Source of the DNA: Acinetobacter tandoii DSM 14970 = CIP 107469
GTDB lineage: Bacteria; Pseudomonadota; Gammaproteobacteria; Pseudomonadales; Moraxellaceae
Reading direction: 5' to 3'
Assembly: GCF_000400735.1 (NCBI RefSeq)
Contig: NZ_KE007375.1
Span: 62,001 to 126,000 of the forward strand
DNA length: 64,000 nucleotides
In this document: positions 29,195 to 37,690 of the stretch, piece by piece
Layout of the letters: each line of letters opens with the position of its first letter
Numbering within the stretch: position 1 is the stretch's first letter
Notes under the pieces: generated by a model
Seen by the model: only the letters and a program-made list of their open reading frames with translations
Database searches by the model: none
Told to the model about the DNA's origin: nothing
Translations under genes and position numbers: made by a program

Positions 29195-29322
29195 AACGCT
29201 CCAACCCGCATATCAACAAAGAAAATTGATGAATTTCTTAACGTTTCAATCTGACCATCCCATTATATGAAATGGAATCGTACAGACTAAAAAAGCCCCG
29301 ACATCCTGTCGGGGCTTTTTTT
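29195..29322 (+). ncRNA. candidate small RNA of about 130 nt
   Basis: The lysP-yggS gap of 391 bases contains a plausible promoter (29160-29188) and a perfect GC-rich terminator, with no reading frame over 13 codons I would support. The RNA would begin near 29195 and end in the T-run at about 29322. No known RNA family is recognised. The rest of the gap (29323-29500) holds nothing I can identify. The alternative is that the second terminator is simply a backup for lysP. Confidence 0.3.
29291..29322 (+). terminator. strong intrinsic terminator in the lysP-yggS gap
   Basis: GCCCCGACA, loop TCC, TGTCGGGGC, flanked by A-run and T-run; nine perfect GC-rich pairs. It works on the plus strand and, given the A-run, possibly the minus strand. 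Confidence 0.92.
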
Positions 29323-29500
29323 GATCTTGCTGTGGTACAACTCCTGTCATACCCTTTGCATCCGTTCTACACTGTTATTATTATTCTAATGAAACATCCT
29401 GTTCCTGATGAGTCCATGATATAAATAATCCAAGCAGTCACCTAGAAGACAAAAGGATCAAATACTGTCAGCCAAACCTACAAAGCAGATGTTTTTTACT

Positions 29501-30187
29501 TTATTTTGAGTAATCTCTCGCACCAAACAATGCTGTTCCAATCCGTACCATCGTAGAACCTGCTGCAATCGCTTCCTCTAAATCCCCTGACATCCCCATG
29601 CTTAAAGTATCCCAATCTTCAGGATGTGCATGTAATGCTTTAACTACCTTAAACAACTTTTGAGCATCCAATAACGCAGCTACATTATTTGGTGCAGGAA
29701 TCACCATAATGCCACGTAGTCTTAAATGTGGAAGCTGGCTAATTCGTTGAACTAACTCAGCGGCTTCTTCTGGCTGACAACCATCTTTACTGTCCTGTCC
29801 ATCAATATTGACTTGTAAGCAAATATTCAAGGGGCGCTGTGAATCTAAACGTTGGGTCGATAGGCGCTCTGCAATAATTAAGCGATCAACCCCATGTACC
29901 CAAGAAAATTTTTCAGCCAAAAGTTTGGTCTTATTCCGTTGCACATGTCCAATAAAATGCCACTCAATTTCTAGATCCGCCAAAGCTTCAATCTTTTCAA
30001 GTGCTTCTTGTAAGTAGTTTTCACCAAATTTATGCTGCCCTGTAGCATACATCTCACGCAATGCTTCACTTGGATGAGTTTTTGATACCGCAAGCAATTG
30101 CACAGTTTTAGACTCACGTCCTGCACGTTGACACGCAGCCTCAATTTGCTCTAAAACCTGATTTCGCGACTCTTTCAAACTATTCAT
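29501..30187 (-). CDS. YggS-family PLP-binding protein
   Basis: A pyridoxal-5'-phosphate homeostasis protein (PLPBP/YggS). It binds PLP through a lysine but has no known catalytic reaction. 228 aa from ATG 30187; ATGs at 30202 and 30211 are alternatives. Family motifs are LLAVSKTHPSEALRE (PLP lysine), FGENYLQEALEKI, WHFIGHVQRNK, and LSMGMSGDLEEAIAAGSTMVRIG. Divergent from pilT, a neighbourhood also common in pseudomonads. Confidence 0.93.
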   Translation of the reverse strand: MNSLKESRNQVLEQIEAACQRAGRESKTVQLLAVSKTHPSEALREMYATGQHKFGENYLQEALEKIEALADLEIEWHFIGHVQRNKTKLLAEKFSWVHGVDRLIIAERLSTQRLDSQRPLNICLQVNIDGQDSKDGCQPEEAAELVQRISQLPHLRLRGIMVIPAPNNVAALLDAQKLFKVVKALHAHPEDWDTLSMGMSGDLEEAIAAGSTMVRIGTALFGARDYSK

Positions 30188-30310
30188 TGACGATATTCTC
30201 ATTTCATTCATCTTTTTTTACGTTCAAGCAACTCTAACTGTTGGTTAAGTGGCAGGAAAGCCTTATTATTCTATCAAAATAATTAAGACTTATATGATCT
30301 CGGGGAATTC

Positions 30311-31348
30311 ATGGACATTACAGAATTATTGGCTTTTTCTGCAAAAAACGGGGCGTCTGACTTACACTTATCTGCGGGTATGCCACCAATGATTCGCGTT
30401 GATGGCGAAGTACGTCGTATTAACTTACCAGCTTTAGAACATAAAGAAGTGCACAAGTTAGTGTACGACATTATGAATGATAAGCAACGTCGTGATTATG
30501 AAGAACAATTGGAAACTGACTTCTCTTTTGAAGTACCTGGCGTTGCCCGTTTCCGTGTAAACGCATTTAATCAAAACCGCGGTGCTGGTGCCGTATTCCG
30601 TACCATTCCATCCAAAGTTCTCACCATGGATGACCTTGGTCTAGGCAATATTTTTAAAGAAATTTGTGACTACCCACGTGGCATCGTATTAGTTACAGGA
30701 CCAACTGGTTCTGGTAAATCCACCACCTTAGCCGCGATGCTAGATTATATTAACGATCGACGTTATGACCATATTTTAACCGTCGAAGATCCAATCGAAT
30801 TTGTACACCAATCGAAAAAATGTCTAATTAACCAACGTGAAGTACATCGTGACACGCATGGTTTTAATGAAGCATTACGTTCTGCACTGCGTGAAGACCC
30901 TGACATTATTTTGGTTGGTGAGATGCGTGACCTTGAAACTATTCGCCTTGCCTTAACTGCGGCGGAAACGGGTCACTTGGTTTTCGGTACACTACATACG
31001 ACCTCTGCGGCAAAAACCATTGACCGTGTGATTGACGTATTCCCTGCTGAAGAAAAAGATATGGTTCGTGCCATGCTGTCTGAATCTTTACAGGCCGTTA
31101 TTTCACAAACACTCTTAAAGAAAAATGGCGGTGGTCGTGTCGCTGCGCATGAAATCATGATTGGTATCCCAGCAATTCGTAACTTAATTCGTGAGAACAA
31201 AGTTGCACAAATGTACTCTGCCATTCAAACTGGTGCTAACTATGGTATGTCTACCTTAGACCAAAGCCTTAAAACGCTCGTATCTAAAGGCATCATTAGT
31301 CCACAAACAGCACGTACTGTTGCTAAACAACCAGAATCATTCTTATAA
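30311..31348 (+). CDS. pilT: type IV pilus retraction ATPase PilT
   Basis: A hexameric cytoplasmic ATPase that retracts type IV pili, powering twitching motility and DNA uptake. 345 aa, standard length. Walker A GPTGSGKST lies at 130-138, followed by Asp box residues (EDPIEF), Walker B (DPDIILVGEMRD) and the His box (HLVFGTLHTTSAAKTIDR). The C-terminal AIRNLIRENKVAQ is the PilT AIRNLIRE motif needed for retraction. GGGGAA precedes the start. It lies 29 bases before pilU, in one operon. Confidence 0.98.
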   Translation: MDITELLAFSAKNGASDLHLSAGMPPMIRVDGEVRRINLPALEHKEVHKLVYDIMNDKQRRDYEEQLETDFSFEVPGVARFRVNAFNQNRGAGAVFRTIPSKVLTMDDLGLGNIFKEICDYPRGIVLVTGPTGSGKSTTLAAMLDYINDRRYDHILTVEDPIEFVHQSKKCLINQREVHRDTHGFNEALRSALREDPDIILVGEMRDLETIRLALTAAETGHLVFGTLHTTSAAKTIDRVIDVFPAEEKDMVRAMLSESLQAVISQTLLKKNGGGRVAAHEIMIGIPAIRNLIRENKVAQMYSAIQTGANYGMSTLDQSLKTLVSKGIISPQTARTVAKQPESFL

Positions 31349-31377
31349 GAATATCAAAACGGAATTAGGATAAGGTT

Positions 31378-32496
31378 ATGGACTTTAACGACTTACTCAA
31401 TCTTATGATTCAACAAAAAGCATCTGACCTTTTTGTCACGGCTGAAGTTGAACCATCTATGAAAATTAATGGTCAAATTGTTCCTGTTGCGAAAACTAAG
31501 TTAACAGGTGAAATTGTTGGTCAACTCTTAAATTCAATTATGAGTGATAAACAACGTAAAGAATTTGCAGATACACGTGAATGTAACTTTGCGATTATGA
31601 ATCGTGAAAAAACAGCACGTTTCCGTGTCAGTGCATTTCAACAACGTGACCAACCTGGCATGGTTCTACGTCGCATTGAAACTAAAATTCCAACCATGGA
31701 TGAGCTTAAACTCCCTCCTGTGTTAAAAGACTTAGCCATGACCAAACGCGGCATCATCATCTTTGTTGGTGCGACAGGTACTGGTAAATCTACCTCTTTG
31801 GCCTCAATTATTGGATATCGTAATCAAAATTCGAAAGGTCATATCATTACCATTGAAGATCCGATCGAATTTATTCACGAACATGCAGGCTGTATTATCA
31901 CTCAACGTGAAGTAGGTATCGATACCGACTCCTTTGAAATTGCGTTGAAAAATACCTTACGTCAAGCACCCGATGTTATTCTAATTGGAGAGATTCGTTC
32001 ACGCGAGACCATGGATTATGCAATTGCTTTTGCAGAAACTGGCCATTTGGTTTTTGCAACGCTACATGCTAATAATGCCAACCAAGCGATTGATCGTATC
32101 ATTCACTTCTTTGAAGCAGACCGTCATGGACAATTATTTATGGACTTGTCCTTAAATTTGAAAGCCATGGTCGCTCAGCAACTTATTCCAACGATTGATG
32201 GTAATTCACGCCGTGCTGCAATTGAGATTTTGATTAATTCACCATTAATTTCTGACTTAATCCGGAAAGGCGATATTCACGAAATTAAAGATTTAATGAA
32301 GCGTTCGCGTGAACTCGGTATGCAAACCTTTGACCAAGCACTTTACGATTTGTATAAAGCCAAGCAGATCACTTATAAAGATGCGCTGAAACACGCAGAC
32401 TCACCAAATGATTTACGCCTACAAATCAAACTCTCTGAGGAAGGTGCTGACCGCTTAATGAATGCAAGCTCACATATTACTTTTGATGGTCAGTAA
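31378..32496 (+). CDS. pilU: PilT-dependent retraction ATPase PilU
   Basis: A PilT paralogue that assists retraction under load. 372 aa. Walker A GATGTGKST lies at 131-139, with Walker B PDVILIGEIRS and the His box HLVFATLHANN. The C-terminal extension rich in polar residues (ASSHITFDGQ) distinguishes PilU from PilT, and the AIRNLIRE motif is replaced. It has an intact ribosome binding site AAGG. The operon ends at 32524-32546. Confidence 0.97.
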   Translation: MDFNDLLNLMIQQKASDLFVTAEVEPSMKINGQIVPVAKTKLTGEIVGQLLNSIMSDKQRKEFADTRECNFAIMNREKTARFRVSAFQQRDQPGMVLRRIETKIPTMDELKLPPVLKDLAMTKRGIIIFVGATGTGKSTSLASIIGYRNQNSKGHIITIEDPIEFIHEHAGCIITQREVGIDTDSFEIALKNTLRQAPDVILIGEIRSRETMDYAIAFAETGHLVFATLHANNANQAIDRIIHFFEADRHGQLFMDLSLNLKAMVAQQLIPTIDGNSRRAAIEILINSPLISDLIRKGDIHEIKDLMKRSRELGMQTFDQALYDLYKAKQITYKDALKHADSPNDLRLQIKLSEEGADRLMNASSHITFDGQ

Positions 32497-32523
32497 ATAG
32501 ACGTAAAAACTAGATTTAAGGAA

Positions 32524-32546
32524 ACGGGCCAATAGGCTCGTTTTTT
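32524..32546 (+). terminator. intrinsic terminator of pilT-pilU
   Basis: ACGGGCC, loop AATA, GGCTCGT (one G-U pair), then six T. Confidence 0.88.
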
Positions 32547-32590
32547 ATATAAGCTAAATATCTCATCATTTTTTATATTTTAACAGCAAA

Positions 32591-32613
32591 GAAAAAGCAG
32601 CCTTGCGGCTGCT
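32591..32613 (-). terminator. intrinsic terminator of ompA
   Basis: AGCAGCC, loop TTGC (GCAA on the minus strand), GGCTGCT, with T-runs on both sides; it lies 26 bases past the ompA stop. Confidence 0.9.
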
Positions 32614-32638
32614 TTTTCAAATCAAAATCAATAATTAA

Positions 32639-33655
32639 TTATTGAGCTTGACCAGGTTGTACAGTAACAGTACGGCTACCAGTGATTGTCGCGAATACAC
32701 GACGGTTCATAGCACGACCTTCTTTAGTTTTGTTGTCAGCAATCGGTTGATCCCAAGCGAAACCTTGAGTAGACAAACGAGATGCATCTACATTATATTC
32801 ATTTACAAGAGCAGATTTAACAGAGTTAGCACGAGCTAAAGATAAACGTTCGTTCAATGCACGTGGACCAGTGTTATCTGTATGGCCTTCGATGCGAGCA
32901 GTAGCATTTGGATATTCAACTAACTTCTCAGCAACTTTAGCAATTTCTGGCTTGTATTGATCTTTGATGTTTGATTTGTTCGTATCAAAGAACACACGAA
33001 GTTCCATGTTAAGGTCTTCAGTCAATTGCTCAGGAACTGGCTCAACTGGAGTAACTGGCTCAACTTCTACTACTGGTGCAGCAGGTTTCAAGTGACCACC
33101 AAGAACAACGTTAAGACCAGCTAAAGCTGTGTAGTTCCAGAACTTTTCATCAAAGTCATAAGTACCACGAGCTTCAGTACGAAGAGACAATGCATCGTTT
33201 AAGCGCCAGAAAGCACCTAGACCAGCATTACCAATTGTGTCTTCTTTATCTTCGTAAATGCCATCAAAATCAGTTTTAGTCTGACCAGCACCTAAAAGTA
33301 CATATGGCTTGATTTTGCTGTCATAGTTTTTAGTGAACAAATCAGAAGTAGCATAGAAGTTACCAGCTACAGTGCGTTGTTTGTATTCAGCACCCTGTAC
33401 ACCAGTACCGTCAAGGTCACCCTTAACTTGGTTATATTCAGCTTCAAAGCCTAACCATGGAGTTAATTCAACACCCAATGCAGCACCAACGAACATATCG
33501 TCTTGTAATTCTGCATGGCTAGTTAGTTTGTCATTATTGTGCTCAGAATCCTGCCAAGTATAACCAAGCATTAATGGAGTAATAGTTACACCTGCATTAG
33601 CAGCAGCCAAAGGTGCAGCTACGAGCATCGCTAAAGCAATACGACTCATTTTCAT
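32639..33655 (-). CDS. ompA: OmpA family outer membrane protein (Omp38-type)
   Basis: The major outer-membrane porin and peptidoglycan-binding protein of Acinetobacter. 338 aa from ATG 33655, fixed by GGAGGA seven bases upstream. The signal peptide (residues about 1-20, [15 protein letters not shown]) is followed by an eight-stranded barrel, a Pro/Glu/Val hinge ([18 protein letters not shown]) at about 205-225, and the OmpA-like domain with [13 protein letters not shown] and [18 protein letters not shown], including the Asp and Arg that bind diaminopimelate. A leading candidate promoter lies at 33770-33799. Confidence 0.97.
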   Translation of the reverse strand: MKMSRIALAMLVAAPLAAANAGVTITPLMLGYTWQDSEHNNDKLTSHAELQDDMFVGAALGVELTPWLGFEAEYNQVKGDLDGTGVQGAEYKQRTVAGNFYATSDLFTKNYDSKIKPYVLLGAGQTKTDFDGIYEDKEDTIGNAGLGAFWRLNDALSLRTEARGTYDFDEKFWNYTALAGLNVVLGGHLKPAAPVVEVEPVTPVEPVPEQLTEDLNMELRVFFDTNKSNIKDQYKPEIAKVAEKLVEYPNATARIEGHTDNTGPRALNERLSLARANSVKSALVNEYNVDASRLSTQGFAWDQPIADNKTKEGRAMNRRVFATITGSRTVTVQPGQAQ

Positions 33656-33769
33656 GGATTTATCCTCCAGAGATAAACAATTGTTGTTCAAGCTAAGCCT
33701 AAAATTTTAGCTATCCTGAGATAGGCTTTTTTAAATACCCCAGTTTTATTTTTAAGCTACTCACCTTGA

Positions 33770-33799
33770 ATAATACAAACACTTAATTCGTTTGTCCAA
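33770..33799 (-). promoter_or_regulatory. candidate ompA promoter in a 377-bp divergent gap
   Basis: On the minus strand: TTGGAC, 18 bases, TATTAT. It would give an untranslated leader of about 105 bases. The gap to fimT (33656-34032) is AT-rich and otherwise has no gene or repeat I can support; the fimT promoter is not evident. Confidence 0.45.
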
Positions 33800-34032
33800 G
33801 TGTTTGATAATTTTAATCAAGTAAATTATTGACAAAATTACTTACAATTTCAGTTGTAGTTCAGTAAATTTATGATCTCTTTCTTTTTAAGAATAGCTTT
33901 GTTGCCACTTGCGCTTCACTATAGCATTTTCTTATTCGCTGAGAAATACATTTTTCATTATAAAATGAATAAAAAACAAGACATTAATATTCATTATTAA
34001 CTTAAAAAATACAGATACTTAGGTTATTTTAT

Positions 34033-34551
34033 ATGCACATCAATAAACATATGGCTTATACATTAACAGAACTTGCAATTACAATATTAGTTTTGTCAAT
34101 ACTTGTTACGCTTGCCCTACCTTATTACCACGAAATGAAAGCAAATCAAGAACGCAGAACAATTTTTAGGCAACTAATAGCTAATATACAACTCGCAAAA
34201 CAGCATGCTGCTATACATCACACCAATGTTGTTATGTGCTCATCAGAAAATATGCAGAGCTGTAAAGAAGAGATGTGGGAACAAGGCTTCATCTTATTCC
34301 TCGATTCGAATCAAAATAGACAATTAGATTTAAATGAGATTTTAGTTTCACAAGAACGTACTGACTTATCCTACGGCACATTAAACTGGCGTGGCACCTT
34401 GCACTTTCCTAGTCTGAATTTTATGGCTGAACACGGTCTCCCGATTGGCTCAAATGGTAGTTTCTATTACTGCTCATCAACGGTAAAACATATGAAAATT
34501 ATCCTGAATAAAATGGGCAATTCACGTAGCATTGACCTCAGCAATTGTTGA
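34033..34551 (+). CDS. fimT: type IV pilin-like pseudopilin, GspH/FimT family
   Basis: 172 aa. The class III signal is AYTLTELAITILVLSILVTL, with cleavage by prepilin peptidase expected between Ala8 and Tyr9; the residue at -1 is Ala rather than the usual Gly, and Glu5 of the mature form is present. The rest has the GspH-type C-terminal beta domain with Cys pairs (MCSSENMQSC and YYCSST). Minor pseudopilins prime pilus assembly. It stands alone, away from a pil cluster, 101 bases before a thiolase gene. Confidence 0.85.
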   Translation: MHINKHMAYTLTELAITILVLSILVTLALPYYHEMKANQERRTIFRQLIANIQLAKQHAAIHHTNVVMCSSENMQSCKEEMWEQGFILFLDSNQNRQLDLNEILVSQERTDLSYGTLNWRGTLHFPSLNFMAEHGLPIGSNGSFYYCSSTVKHMKIILNKMGNSRSIDLSNC

Positions 34552-34652
34552 AAACCGATGAGTCAACTGCAAAAACAACATCTAATTTGCTGTTTTCAAT
34601 ATACTGCATAGGATTGAACAATAACCAATTATACTCGTTCGGAGATATATCA

Positions 34653-35828
34653 ATGACTGATATCGTGATTGTAAATGGCGCACGTACTGCAATGGGCGGT
34701 TTTCAAGGAAGTTTATCTGCTCTAACAGCGCCAGAGCTTGGTGCAACAACCATCAAGGAAGCAATTGCTCGTGCTGGCTTACAACCGACCGATGTAGAAG
34801 AAGTCATTATGGGCTGTGTTTTACCTGCTGGTTTGAAACAAGGTCCTGCACGCCAAGCGATGCGTCAAGCAGGTTTACCAGATTCAACTGGTGCCGTTAC
34901 GATCAATAAATTATGTGGTTCAGGCATGAAAGCGGTCATGCAAGCTGCCGATATGATTAAAGCAGGTTCTGCTGAAATCGTGGTTGCAGGTGGTATGGAA
35001 TCAATGACCAATGCACCCTATATCTTAACCAAAGCACGTGCAGGTTACCGCATGGGTCATGGCGAAGTTAAAGATCATATGTTTCTTGATGGCTTAGAAG
35101 ATGCTGAAACTGGTCGTTTAATGGGTTCATTTGCACAAGATATGGCCAATAGCCGTGGCTATACCCGTGAGCAAATGGATGAATTTGCTATTCGTTCATT
35201 ACAACGTGCACAAACTGCGGTCAACGAAGGTTACTTTGCTGATGAAATTGTTCCTGTCACAGTTTCAACGCGTAAAGGTGATGTGGTGATCGATAAAGAT
35301 GAGCAACCATTTAATGCCAATATCGATAAAATTCCTACATTACGTCCAGCATTTGCAAAAGACGGTACGATTACTGCTGCAAATGCCAGCTCAATTTCTG
35401 ATGGTGCGTCAGCACTGGTTTTAACTTCAGCCGACAATGCAGCAAACAAGGGCTTAACACCATTAGCGAAAATTGTTGCTTATGCATCAAACTCTCAACA
35501 CCCTTCTGAGTTCACAATCGCCCCTGTTGGCGCTATCGAGAAAGTGTTAAAGAAAACTGGTTGGGATGCGCAAGACGTTGACCTTTGGGAAATCAATGAA
35601 GCATTTGCAATGGTGACCATGTGTCCAATGGACGACTTTAAACTTGATCCTGCAAAAGTGAATATTAATGGTGGGGCTTGTGCACTTGGACATCCAGTAG
35701 GCTCAACTGGCTCACGGATTATTTTAACGCTCATCCATGCCTTAAAACGTACTGGCGGTAAGAAAGGGATTGCAGCTTTATGTATCGGTGGCGGTGAAGC
35801 AACGGCTGTCGCGATTGAACTTTTATAA
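34653..35828 (+). CDS. acetyl-CoA C-acetyltransferase (thiolase)
   Basis: Condenses two acetyl-CoA or cleaves acetoacetyl-CoA. 391 aa from ATG 34653 (GGAGA upstream); a frame open to 34545 only covers the fimT end. Active-site Cys in NKLCGSGMKAVM (about 89), the NEAFAM block, the His in GGACALGHPVGSTGSR and the second Cys in AALCIGGGEATA are all in place. The AtoB/PhaA biosynthetic type is more likely than FadA, since no FadB partner is adjacent. Terminator follows at 35862. Confidence 0.93.
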   Translation: MTDIVIVNGARTAMGGFQGSLSALTAPELGATTIKEAIARAGLQPTDVEEVIMGCVLPAGLKQGPARQAMRQAGLPDSTGAVTINKLCGSGMKAVMQAADMIKAGSAEIVVAGGMESMTNAPYILTKARAGYRMGHGEVKDHMFLDGLEDAETGRLMGSFAQDMANSRGYTREQMDEFAIRSLQRAQTAVNEGYFADEIVPVTVSTRKGDVVIDKDEQPFNANIDKIPTLRPAFAKDGTITAANASSISDGASALVLTSADNAANKGLTPLAKIVAYASNSQHPSEFTIAPVGAIEKVLKKTGWDAQDVDLWEINEAFAMVTMCPMDDFKLDPAKVNINGGACALGHPVGSTGSRIILTLIHALKRTGGKKGIAALCIGGGEATAVAIELL

Positions 35829-35861
35829 GTTTCAACATTCTACTATTCGCTATGCTTAAGT

Positions 35862-35892
35862 AAAAAATCCTCCTTAACGGGGGATTTTTTAT
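35862..35892 (+). terminator. intrinsic terminator of the thiolase gene
   Basis: AATCCTCC, loop TTAAC, GGGGGATT (one G-U pair), with A-run and T-run; it ends about 60 bases after the stop. Confidence 0.88.
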
Positions 35893-35970
35893 GCTTACAT
35901 TTTTTCCTTATTCTTTTTGATCAAGACTGTTAAATTAAGACACTCAAAATAAAAAATGGAACCTACAATA

Positions 35971-36417
35971 ATGCAATTCAACCATTATCTCAATTTCCAA
36001 GGTGAAGCCGAAGCTGCTTTTAATTTTTATAAATCTGTGTTCGGTGGTGAGTTTGCCATGCTAAAACGTTATGGTGAAATGCCCTCTGATGGAAAATCTC
36101 AGCTCAGCGATGCAGAAAAAAATTATATTCTGCATGTTTCCTTACCAATTAATGAATTTACAATTCTGATGGCCTCCGATACTACGGAACAGTTTTGTGC
36201 AGCGAATAGTCCTTTTATCAAAGGCACCAATCACTATATTTCAATTAATTTGGAGAAGCACGAACAAGCTGAAGCACAACGCTTGTATGAAGCGCTCTCA
36301 CAAAATGGGCAAATTGAAATGCCCTTAGAAAAGACCTTTTGGGGTGCACTCTATGCGGCATTTACCGATCAGTTTGGCGTGAAATGGATGGTCAATTGTC
36401 AGTTAGTAGATGAGTAA
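35971..36417 (+). CDS. VOC/PhnB-like glyoxalase-fold protein
   Basis: 148 aa from ATG 35971; an ATG at 35956 adds five residues without a better site. N-terminal FNHYLNFQGEAEAAFNFYKSVFGGEF and the C-terminal WGALYAAFTDQFGVKWMVNC follow the PhnB-type (3-demethylubiquinone-9 methyltransferase-like) vicinal-oxygen-chelate family. No reaction is established for most members. It stands as a single gene. Confidence 0.88.
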   Translation: MQFNHYLNFQGEAEAAFNFYKSVFGGEFAMLKRYGEMPSDGKSQLSDAEKNYILHVSLPINEFTILMASDTTEQFCAANSPFIKGTNHYISINLEKHEQAEAQRLYEALSQNGQIEMPLEKTFWGALYAAFTDQFGVKWMVNCQLVDE

Positions 36418-36519
36418 TTTTCTTTAATTATTTTACTAGAATGCAATATAGCCTATTGATAAGTAATCATTTAGGTTATAGTGCATCGCATATTTTTCAA
36501 CAAACTTTATAACAAGATA

Positions 36520-37137
36520 ATGACAGGTCTTACACATACTATTCTTATTATTTTCATCACGATTTTGACTTCTATTGCAGCTTGGCAGCATCGGAATATC
36601 ATGAATCGTTTGATTTTTAATATTTCAGCAATTAAGCACGGTCAATATGATCGATTCCTAACCCATGGCTTTATCCATAATGATGGTGTGCATCTTTTCT
36701 TTAATATGTTCACACTTTATTTCTTTGGGAGAAGTATTGAATGGTTTTTTCGTGACTATTTAAATGGTCTGGGTTTTGTCTTGTTCTATTGTAGTGCGGT
36801 TATTGTGGCAGCCATCCCAAGCTATCTTCACAATCGAAGTTTAAATTCTTACCGTAGTTTGGGTGCATCAGGTGCAGTTAATGCGGTACTTTTCAGTGCA
36901 ATTCTATTTGATCCTTGGGGAATGATTTATATCTATTTTATCCCAATTCCTGCCATTATCTTCGGAACAATTTATCTGTGCTACAGCATGCATGCAATTC
37001 ATTCAGGGCATTCTCCATTGATTGACCACCGAGCTCATATTGCAGGTGCTGTCTATGGCTTCCTATTTCCACTCCTGCTTGCACCATCCCTCGGCGCAGC
37101 TTTCTTTTATAAGTTTATTGATACGCCATTATTTTAA
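36520..37137 (+). CDS. rhomboid family intramembrane serine protease
   Basis: 205 aa from ATG 36520; a GTG at 36481 would add 13 residues and has a weak AGG upstream. Six membrane segments, with HGFIHNDGVHLFFNMFTLYFFG (first catalytic block), the catalytic Ser in SLGASGAVNAVL and the catalytic His in DHRAHIAGAVYGF, giving a complete Ser-His dyad. It cleaves single-pass membrane proteins; the substrate is unknown. Convergent with the DUF934 gene. Confidence 0.92.
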   Translation: MTGLTHTILIIFITILTSIAAWQHRNIMNRLIFNISAIKHGQYDRFLTHGFIHNDGVHLFFNMFTLYFFGRSIEWFFRDYLNGLGFVLFYCSAVIVAAIPSYLHNRSLNSYRSLGASGAVNAVLFSAILFDPWGMIYIYFIPIPAIIFGTIYLCYSMHAIHSGHSPLIDHRAHIAGAVYGFLFPLLLAPSLGAAFFYKFIDTPLF

Positions 37138-37160
37138 ATATAATCAACAATCCAAATATA

Positions 37161-37189
37161 AAAAGCTGGACCAAAGTCCAGCTTTTTAT
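37161..37189. terminator. bidirectional intrinsic terminator
   Basis: AAAAGCTGGAC, loop CAAA, GTCCAGCTTTT: an 11-bp perfect stem between the convergent rhomboid and DUF934 genes. A-run and T-run suit both directions. Confidence 0.92.
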
Positions 37190-37204
37190 TATCTGCTTAA
37201 AAAA

Positions 37205-37690
37205 TTAAGCCCCAGTTTGATAACTTGCTTGAGCAACTGCTGTAGAAGCTTGGTATGGATGGGTGAAGTCAGCTAAACCTGCAGCAGCTTCTTGAATATC
37301 TTTACCTTCTTTAATCACAAAAGTGTCGAAACCAGAACGCTTCATATAGTTTAAGACATCCTTAAACACATCACCTGTCGCACGTAATTCACCTTGGAAA
37401 CCTTGGCGACGCAACAGTGCAGCAAATGAATAACCACGACCATCGTTGAAACCCGCAAAATCAATAAAGATTGCATCTAATTGGTCTAAAGGAAATTCAT
37501 TCACTTCAGGAGAAGCATCCACTGTAATGAATAATGCTTTTTTACCTGTGATGTTAGCAAGCTGATCCAATTGATCAACAGTCAACACTACATCACCTTG
37601 TGGTAATACAGCATCTTCACCAATCAATTGGTAACTATTGTCTGCAATTGTGCCATCTTTAGAGAGCACTTTTAGTGCGGTATTAAGCAT
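37205..37690 (-). CDS. DUF934 protein, sulfur assimilation partner
   Basis: 161 aa from ATG 37690; a longer frame runs into the reductase gene. DUF934 features include PLDQLDAIFIDFAGFNDGRGYSFAALLR and FRGELRATGDVF-type residues (here FQGELRATGDVFKDVL) and the C-terminal FTHPYQAS. In many Proteobacteria this gene follows the sulfite reductase gene; it is thought to act in the same pathway, but its biochemical role is not settled. It overlaps the reductase end by eight bases, so co-translation is expected. Confidence 0.88.
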   Translation of the reverse strand: MLNTALKVLSKDGTIADNSYQLIGEDAVLPQGDVVLTVDQLDQLANITGKKALFITVDASPEVNEFPLDQLDAIFIDFAGFNDGRGYSFAALLRRQGFQGELRATGDVFKDVLNYMKRSGFDTFVIKEGKDIQEAAAGLADFTHPYQASTAVAQASYQTGA

